Of a stretch of 64,000 nt of DNA, positions 56,912 to 64,000 are shown one piece after another. The notes beneath the pieces were generated by a model. That model worked only from the letters and a program-made list of their open reading frames with translations. It did not search any database and was not told where the DNA came from. This DNA comes from Umbilicaria muhlenbergii. Its lineage: Eukaryota; Ascomycota; Lecanoromycetes; Umbilicariales; Umbilicariaceae. Each line of letters opens with the position of its first letter. Position 1 is the first letter of the stretch. The stretch covers positions 9,761,183 through 9,825,182 of the forward strand of contig KK106981.1 in NCBI GenBank assembly GCA_000611775.1, written 5' to 3'. Made by a program: the position numbers and the translations under genes.

Positions 56912-58645
56912 AAGAGACTGTTGCACATATGGCGTTTCTGTGTCGGATAGTGACGTGCATATTCTGGAGGCTTTTTCGATACCCCAATCTAGCAGACTCC
57001 ATAGAAGTGTTGTGCACGTGTCTCATACCCTGGAACCTTGGTGCTGTGTCCGGGGATGATTTCACCAATTTCTTCCTTTGCTCATCATCGCAAACATTTG
57101 TTCCATTCACTTTGCATAGTATACAAAACAGAACAGTCACACTTCGATGCAGACGCAGCAACGACTTACTTCCAGAATCATGGTACACCACCGCGCACCT
57201 TCCAAACATGTCTCAACCAGACACCGCCATCGCATCCACCCTTCCCAACCCGCAATCCAAGCGACAGCTATCCCATCCCTAATCTCATCCCCAACCTCCA
57301 ACTAGATGTCCAGTCTCGCCGCCATCGCCAGCTCCCCGATCGGTCGACTCACCTTCCTCCGACTGTCCGCCCATGACCTACACCAGCGGCTCCACCTCCT
57401 GTCCAGCCTCGTCCATGGTCGTTGCCGAAATGTCCGGGCGTCGACGAGGAGGAGCTGCGGCAGGGAAATACAGGAGATGAGACTGGAGCTCGCCGGTGTG
57501 GAATTGGAGATTGAGTTGTTGCTGTTCAGGTATTGGATTGGGGAAGATGAGGCCGGAGGCGAGGCGAGGGTGGGGCCGGGGGCTAAGAGGAGCTGTGGTT
57601 AGAGGTGTAGAGATTTTGGGTCAAGGGTACGGACGATGGGCTAAACGGCATGGCACGCGGGCAGGCAGGCAGGTAGCATAGCAGGCCAGGACCATCGGCG
57701 ATGTACATGATACGACGAGGACGTGTTTCCCGTCAGTAACCCAGCCAGGGATAGCCGGTATCGCACGGGCGTCAGGTCTACAGTGTCAGCCAGCAGCATC
57801 AATACGATGGACATGGCGAAGAGATCACATGCAGCAGGGGGAGAAGCTAGAAAGTCCTCGTATGCATTCGAATTAAGTTGCCATTGTCATCTACAAATCT
57901 CCCTTGGCGCTTTCCAAATGCCAGCATCGGACCCCTTTCGACCTTCATGAGACCAGATTCAACGCCGTAGACTCTGACCCTTTCGTTGTGCTCGTAAACA
58001 ATGGCCTCCTCGCTCTTGCAGCTCTTGTAGCTCCCCGTGTGATCGTACCTGCGACCATACCACTTTGGACTCACGCCCTGGCCACCTTCTGCAGCATTTG
58101 GATGTCCAATGCGGTTCGTAGCTCTCCACTGACTCTGCTTAACATAGAGACACATGAAATGGGTCTGCTTTACAGCGTCTTTACTTGTCTCATCATTGAT
58201 ACAGCATCGAGGGAGTCCCCACTGCAGACCACCACTTATTTTGCCCCTGGGTCTGGTTCCGACCTCCAGACTGGTAGCTGAACTGAGACGTGACAGGCAT
58301 GGAATCCAGAGTGGTACATTTCTCCCCGAGGTAAGGCAGACTTAACACGACTGAGGCTCCCATACCCTTCTCGAGAATCACAGGGATGAGAAGCATGGTC
58401 TATTGTGTATTGAACAAAACTTTCATCAACGACGAAACGTCAAGTGGCGCGACACGGTACGTAGCGCAAACCAAGTATATCAAGATAAAGACACTTGCCT
58501 CCTAGCTCTTTGTAGAGTACCATATCCTGGGTCCCCATACTATCCCGAAAAGATTTGAGCCAGCGCCACAAATGCGTAGATAAACCCCATGACGCCGACG
58601 CTATTCACTGATATTCCGCTGTAGGATCCATAAGTAATTGCCCTT
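56912..58645. other. Gene-free interval of 1.7 kb
   Basis: Between converging stops of the Smr gene and GGPP synthase. A 98-codon frame at 57306-57602 starts with an ATG and reads SSLAAIASSPIGRLTFLRLS, but it has no splice support or recognisable family and is left uncalled. Nothing else seen. Confidence 0.5.
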
Positions 58646-59870
58646 TCACTCCACGTCCATCTTGTCAAGGATCATTCTAATCCCGGCCCCTTCGCCTCTA
58701 CCTCCGTCCACAGCGTCTATAAGAGCCATCGACCTCTCCTTCAGATCTTTCAGTATCTTCCTGCAATAAGCGAAGCTTCCAGTACTTTCCATGTAGCTGA
58801 CGGCGTATCTCTTGACCTCGTCATCATTGGTCCGCTGCTTAAGAATATTGATCAACTGCAGATTTTGTGGATTTGCACGGATGCTATGTATAACCGGAAA
58901 CGAGAATTTCCCTTCGGTAAGGTCTTCGCAGAGTCCCTTGTTCTGAGTATAATCGGTGCTTGAGAGATTCATGTAGTCATCCCGGATTTGAAAGAGAAGG
59001 CCGACTAGGTTGACCAATGGTACGTAGTCTCTGGATAGATGGTCTCAGCTGATGATTTCTGCGACGGCGTAAAGAGATGCATACTTGTCACTACTACTCT
59101 CCGCTTGCATAAGTTTCACTGCCAATCTGAAGAGCCCACCCGTTTTATTTCCCACCATTTCCAAGTAATCGTCTTCGCTCGGACATGTCAACGTGTCTCG
59201 CCAGAACAGATCCATGCCCTGTCCCCGATGTAAGTTGCACAATTCGTCTGCGTAGATTTGGATAGTGGTAGGGTTGTTGAGTTTCAGAAGCTCTTGCAGC
59301 GCACAGAAATAGACATAATTCGCCGAATTAATGGTCTGAGCGGTGCCGAAGATACTATGTGCAACTGGTATACCGCGGCGGAGGAGGGAAGAGTCTTCAA
59401 CGTCATCTACACTGCGGAGGGCTAGGTCAGCCAGAACCAGTTACCACGTGGTATAGAACGCACAGTAACGACGCTGTATGTAGCATGCTCACCACCCTCG
59501 TTATTATCGCCAGACTTTCCTCGGGCACCTTTAGCCATGCATTGAAGGCTGCGATGAACTGCTTCCGAATATCCTTTCCGGGATGATCGAACATATAGTC
59601 GTAGGGGCCAAGAAGGATTTTCTCTTTGTCCGTCGACCATGTGTTGCCGCTGCTGTAATATGCCTCACTGGGGTTGCTCCCGGAAAACTCTGTCCTTTGA
59701 GCTTCTGAGGATGAGGAGGTGGTGTGCAGCCGTCTACTCGAAGCTATCCAGTTCGCCTCTGAGACTGGCCTCAGGACGGGCTTTGCGACTGTGGCGGAGC
59801 CATTGCTAAGACCACTCGAACTTGTGCGTGGGGGTATGGCATTCGGCGATTGGAAGGTATCAGAGACCAT
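58646..59870 (-). CDS. Geranylgeranyl diphosphate synthase
   Basis: Trans-prenyltransferase that makes the C20 precursor for protein prenylation, carotenoids and other isoprenoids. Exons read 59870-59464, 59411-59085 and 59030-58646, giving 372 residues; introns are 52 bp (phase 2) and 54 bp (phase 2). The catalytic core begins [20 protein letters not shown]. The first joint completes [20 protein letters not shown], the first Asp-rich motif (DDVED) and [12 protein letters not shown] and [15 protein letters not shown] follow, and the second joint leads to [12 protein letters not shown] with the second Asp-rich motif. The Ser-rich N-terminus of about 60 residues is variable. No terpene cyclase or P450 lies nearby, so a primary-metabolism enzyme is likelier than a cluster gene. 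Confidence 0.95.
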
Positions 59871-60279
59871 GGTAGTGTCGGCAATCAGGACTCCCAGCGG
59901 CTGTCTCGCCGCTCATGAAGGGAAAAGCGAAGACGAAGACGAAGGCTTTGATGAAATGGCGACGGTCGTGGGGGCCAGTATTGGTGAAGCTGGTGGCCGC
60001 CAAGACAAAGCTTCGTCGATGGAAGGTCGATGAGTACGATATAAGGTCGTGAAGGGTGGCAGCGTGGGCAGTTGGGGATCGCTGCAGGAATCAGGATGAG
60101 GTGTGAGCATGATGAGAATAGCCATTCACTGCAAGCTGACTGCCTGACGGCCGTGGGTGCCTAGTCCGACTCGGCTAGTACTGCCGTCAGCTCTCGTTTC
60201 CGCCGTTCGGTCTGTCACATGCTGCACGACTCGAGGTCTGCTCGTGACGGCTGACAGTGACGGCGATCGGGATGCGGGA

Positions 60280-60330
60280 TGAGGGGTGAGGGGTGAGGGG
60301 TGAGGGGTGAGGGGTGAGGGGTGAGGGTGA
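60280..60330. repeat. TGAGGGG heptamer array
   Basis: About seven copies of TGAGGGG in tandem. Runs of four G at 7-bp spacing could fold as a G-quadruplex on the + strand. Confidence 0.92.
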
Positions 60331-60648
60331 GAGTGTCAGGATGAAGCGGTCGGGCAATTGATGCGTCGGACGCCCTGCGCGACGTCGAGAGGATCGACCG
60401 AAAGACCGCCCCTACGCGGACGAGGGACCTTGTGCGCAGTGACGGCCGATGACGCTACAGGGGCCACACCCTCTCCCGCCCTACCCGGTCTGCCGGTGCA
60501 TCCATCTTCAAGGCTTCGCTTCGAGAGAGACAGTGTCAGCCGAGTTTCTACTTGTCCGGCGTGGGTAGTCCGTAGATAGCGAGGGTGTATGGAGAAAGGA
60601 ACGGGAGATTGTGCGTGTTACGGTGTAACGGGGCAAGCACTCGCACGA

Positions 60649-60675
60649 CTCAGGTACCGGAGGAAGGTACCTGAG
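60649..60675. repeat. Inverted repeat CTCAGGTACC / GGTACCTGAG
   Basis: Perfect 10-bp arms with a 7-bp spacer, 129 bp before the CDC14 start codon. Could be a dimer-binding operator-like site or a dispersed repeat relic. Confidence 0.8.
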
Positions 60676-60803
60676 GAACCTTGCTTTGTTTACTTTTAGC
60701 GCCGCCTGCCGCCCTTCGAATCCTCGTCGGTATTATTATCAGATCAGCCATCGCTACAAACACAAGCAGCCCTCCCTCAATAATATTGTCACGGATTTCT
60801 GCT

Positions 60804-61859
60804 ATGGAATCACTTCTCTCGCTGTCGTTCGACTATCTCTCCTGCTCCGATGCGAGCAAGATCAGAAAAGGCCTGAAGCAATTAGAGGGGCTTCTGGCGC
60901 AATTATGCCTGTGTCGCTCATCGAACCCAACAGCAGCGGACAGGCGCCGATCGATGATAAACACAGCAAGTACAGCGCACGCGCCCAAGGAACTAGGCGC
61001 CTTGAAAGATGATCCGGCATTCAGAGAGTTTTTCAAACTACAGGAGGGGTTCGAGTGTAATGGTACGGACCATAGCGACGAAGTCAGGGCGAGTTGGAGC
61101 TCCGCGCTGATTCGCGGTACGCACAGTTGCTATACGGTTGATTGCCTGCCTGGAACGACTCCTGGGAAGGGGAAGCAGTAAGTCTCGGTCTTTTCCCAAC
61201 TGGTGTCTTGATCAATTAGACACGAGACTGACTGGTCTCAGATGGCCAGAACGATCTACTCATCATTTCGACACTTGACCTCCTACAAGGCATCCTCTTG
61301 GTGCACCCGCCATCTCGATCGCTTTTCGCTCGAGAAATCTACATGAACGTTCGTTGTTCCTATCAAATGCTTCACGCCTTCCGCTCACACCTTACAGCTT
61401 CTTCTTGACCTCCTCGACACCTCCAACTGCCCCGCTATACAATCCTCCGCCCTGCTCACCCTTGTCGTTGCACTTCTCGAACAACCCCACAATACCCGCA
61501 CATTTGAGACCCTCGACGGCCTGCTCACGGTCACCTCGCTCTTCAAATCCCGCTCGACCGGACGCGAGCTCAAACTAAAGCTCGTCGAGTTCCTTTATTT
61601 TTACCTGATGCCAGAGACTCCGTACACTTATAGCGCCAGCGTATCAGCGACAGCTGTGGGCGGCCAACGGAGCCCGGGCAAGCGGAGTGGGGTATGCGGT
61701 CAGAGCGTGAGCGGTGCCGGGGCGAGTGATGGATTCGAGGTAGCCGGCACGAAATCAACAGAGGAGAAACAGGCGCTGTTGGGGCGGTATCTGAATAACG
61801 TGGAAGATCTGGTAGAAGACCTGAGAGGAAGTGCGCCCTTTGGCCCCGCTCTGGGGTGA
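60804..61859 (+). CDS. Septation protein Cdc14 (fungal SIN component, not the phosphatase)
   Basis: Partner of the Sid1 kinase in the septation initiation network that times cytokinesis. Exons 60804-61062, 61127-61177, 61242-61348 and 61398-61859 give 292 residues; introns of 64, 64 and 49 bp. Conserved runs appear only after splicing: MESLLSLSFDYLSCSDASKI, FREFFKLQEGFECN|VAIRLIACLERLLGRGS, NGQNDLLIISTLDLLQGILL, SLFAREIYMN|LLLDLLDTSNCPA, and FETLDGLLTVTSLFKSRST. The second exon is only 51 bases and lies in a different frame from the read-through of exon 1. The C-terminus is variable and rich in Ser/Gly, ending NNVEDLVEDLRGSAPFGPAL. The upstream ATGs are out of the conserved region, so 60804 is preferred. 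Confidence 0.92.
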
Positions 61860-62263
61860 GTGATGAAGCTGGTTTGGTGCGTTTTAATGCCTTAAAATCT
61901 ACCGTCTCGGTTCCGTCAAACACAAGCTTCACCAGTGTACGGCCTGTACATGCATGGAGTTGTGAGGGAGGGTACTGGGGGATGGGAAGTCGGGGAAGGG
62001 TGTCTCATGAGGAACGCTTCTTGTCTGTGCGTTATGCGAGTACCAAACTGCTGTATTAATGACAGCGGGCAGAGGCAACGCGCGGTGTTTAGAGATGTTC
62101 TCTAACTGGAGTTTGCACTTTGCTCATGGCATGCACAGTTGCTGGAAACGAACCTTTCTGGCTTCGGACTTAGGATATACCCTGATCTTTTGAAATCGTT
62201 AAGAGTGGAACTACACGGGCCGTAGTCATACATTATCCACTGGTCGCCAGTTTAACGGATTAT
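61860..62263. other. Convergent intergenic region
   Basis: 404 bases between converging stops of CDC14 and the metaxin-like gene. The frame just after the CDC14 stop stays open on + to 62059 in another phase, but no support was found for it. Confidence 0.5.
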
Positions 62264-63321
62264 CTATGAGCGCTCCTTTGTAAAGTAGACCTCGAATATG
62301 CGCTCTCGATGTTGTACAAGATTGTGAAATTTCTCTAATCCCCTGGTCATGCGGTTCTCTTTCCACCCCATCCCTCCATCCAACAGAAGATGTGTGTATG
62401 AGAAAACGCTGGCGTCGAACAAAGAGGGCTTGCCGGCACCAAAGAAGTAGTACTTCTCGCCGAGGAGTATGGACAGCGCTGCAAAGGCGTTTTGAGCGTC
62501 ATTGTACACTGATTCGACATCTATGGCAGCGGTATGTTTCGAAAGCTCTTCTGCGGCCGCTGAACGTAACTGCTGAGCTATCGTGGCGCGCACAAGCGTG
62601 TTCGAGGAACACGGAGTGATATAGAGATGTTGCGCAACAGCCGCGAAGTTGGTCGGCTCAAGGTAAAGTGTATATAGCTAAGACAGACAACTTGATGTCA
62701 GCGTCAATCGCTTGATATGGATTCAGCCGTCGTACCCAAGCATTGCGTATTCGGTGGTCAACAAGAGCCAAGTACGCGTCATATTTGAAGTCCGAAGGTT
62801 CCTCTGTCGAGATTTTGAGCTCCCGGACCCATCTTTGTACCTTGTTCGAGCCTATCGGCAACGAAACCTCTGCCAATGATGCTGGCGAACCGGTCAACGG
62901 AAGAACGAAAGGTAGGGCTCCTGTAGGTGATGCATGGTTATTCGATGGAAGAGTCTTGTGATCGACTCCTAAGACCTTCAGATATGTCTGGAACAACACC
63001 CTCGTCAACGACGGTGTGATTCGGTGGAACTCTCTAAAAGCTTACCTGCCACTTCAAACAACTCGGGTTGAAGGAAGGGTCGCCACGTCTAGCAGCTTCT
63101 GGTGTTGTGAAAACATACAGAAGATTCTGCGATCTGTCATTGGTAGCTCGTTGCGGCAGCTCGTTAGCAGGATACGTCTGAAGCGGAAACTTGTCGAAAA
63201 GGCGCCTTATGGGAGTAGGCATAGACCACCAATGCTGTGGAGGATGATGTGTAGGGGAGGCATTGCTTGAGGATGAACCTCGCCGGCCGTGGTTGTCACC
63301 ATCATTTTCATCTACGGGCAT
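62264..63321 (-). CDS. Metaxin/Sam37-like mitochondrial outer-membrane import protein
   Basis: Subunit of the sorting and assembly machinery that inserts beta-barrel proteins into the outer mitochondrial membrane. Exons read 63321-63046, 62987-62736 and 62677-62264, both joints phase 0 over 58-bp introns, giving 313 residues. The GST-like N-domain starts WSMPTPIRRLFDKFPLQTYP and LYVFTTPEAARRGDPSFNP, then CLKWQ|TYLKVLGVDHKTLPSNNH. A second joint gives RNAW|LYTLYLEPTNFAAVAQ. The C-domain ends YYFFGAGKPSLFDASVFSYT, a metaxin signature. The chain stops soon after, without the long C-terminal membrane extension of yeast Sam37, so it resembles animal metaxin 1 in length. The start is the first in-frame ATG; a longer N-terminus cannot be excluded. 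Confidence 0.88.
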
Positions 63322-64000
63322 TATTGTCAAGGCCCATGATGCGACGTCCCAGCTTGAAGCTCGAGAGCTCAAGAAATTTACTTACCTGCCGTGGGTTAGC
63401 TCAGCCCTGCCGCTTATGCCTGCCCTACAGGACCGAGGGCTCCACCGACTGTTTCCACGTTCCCAGAAGTAAAATCCCAAGTCGCAAGTTGACTTTGAAG
63501 GGAAGAGAACAAGTTGATACTCACCAACATGTCCTTGATCAAAGCTGGAGTTCAGAGCATTCGGACGCAAGTATACAGATTGTCGATTTCATTGATTTCT
63601 TACCTGTACATAGAGTCCTATTCAAAGTCTACTATTTCCTCTGAGGTCGAGGAGGACAGTCGGACCTCCGCCTGAGAACTGCCACACTATACGAAGGTGC
63701 ACCTGGTCCTCAGCCGAGAACGGAGTTGGTTTAGAAATTGTAAGGCAAAGGTAAAGCCATCAATTACTAACCCTAATCTACAATCCATGAACCCGACTTT
63801 CCAACCCTTCGAGAGACTGATATAAGGTAGTGATATCCAGTTTGCGCGTACTGTTTTTGCGGGGTACTGGTGCAAAAGAGGAGAATGGGGGACTGGGTCT
63901 CTCCAAGCCTTTTGTTAGCCGGAAGTATCTTCACGCCATGTCAAGCATAGGCCCTCCAGAGCTCCCAGTCATCTGACATCTTCATCCCTCTCCTGCCTGT
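63322..64000. other. Right end of window, no gene recognised
   Basis: 679 bases upstream of the metaxin-like gene, including its promoter. Short minus-strand frames at 63382-63570 and 63687-63875 have no recognisable family. Confidence 0.45.

Larger units (their letters stand above)
59871..60803. promoter_or_regulatory. Divergent promoter of GGPP synthase and CDC14
   Basis: 933 bases holding the G-rich heptamer array at 60280-60330 and the GGTACC hairpin at 60649-60675. No gene supported. Confidence 0.55.

Noticed and set aside
62640-62740. Apparent frameshift between the two halves of the metaxin-like protein
   Set aside because: A 58-bp GT..AG intron explains the change of frame and gives the family's RNAWLYTLYLEP.

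Overview
This is nuclear DNA of a filamentous ascomycete (Pezizomycotina; a Dothideomycete is my best guess, from gene content and style only). Evidence: compact genes broken by 48-220 bp spliceosomal introns with GT..CTRAY..AG signals, protein families found in fungi (STE2 receptor, Hmp1-like cruciform-binding protein, fungal Cdc14 of the septation pathway, EFM7, KTI12, Smr with DUF1771), and gene-poor stretches full of degenerate repeats. I saw no bacterial, organellar, viral or CRISPR features. A 906-bp run of N marks an assembly gap.

Layout. 1-915: 3' end of a plasma-membrane syntaxin. 916-4448: AT-rich gene-free block with a gap inside a 13-bp minisatellite. 4449-9650: adenosine-deaminase-like enzyme, AhpC/TSA peroxiredoxin-like protein and an F-box-like gene. 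9651-13912: decayed paralogues of that F-box-like gene. 13913-18921: an FHA-like/BRCT DNA-damage-type protein and the STE2 pheromone receptor. 19410-22870: an internally repetitive orphan protein, a GT-rich tail and a degenerate tandem array of about 170 bp. 22888-26241: EFM7 methyltransferase and a large F-box protein. 28595-35664: a small Pro/Gln-rich protein, an Hmp1-like protein, indoleamine dioxygenase and the NFS1 cysteine desulfurase. 36441-42329: Rvs167, Vps23, Kti12 and a Cys-rich F-box protein. 44407-47404: a C2H2 regulator and a possible orphan gene. 50187-53331: Use1 SNARE and a group I G-alpha subunit. 55942-63321: Smr protein, GGPP synthase, Cdc14 and a metaxin/Sam37-like protein.

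Functional links. STE2 and a GNA-1/FadA-type G-alpha lie about 33 kb apart and belong to one pheromone-signalling pathway. Syntaxin, Use1, Rvs167 and Vps23 all act in membrane traffic, and Rvs167 and Vps23 are convergent neighbours. These look like ordinary dispersed housekeeping genes and not a biosynthetic cluster. The unusual material is the repetitive orphan gene with the array behind it, the F-box-like birth-and-death cluster, and a GC-AG in-frame intron in the G-alpha gene. Splice joints were placed by eye from conserved protein sequence, reading frame and splice consensus; they have not been checked with transcripts.
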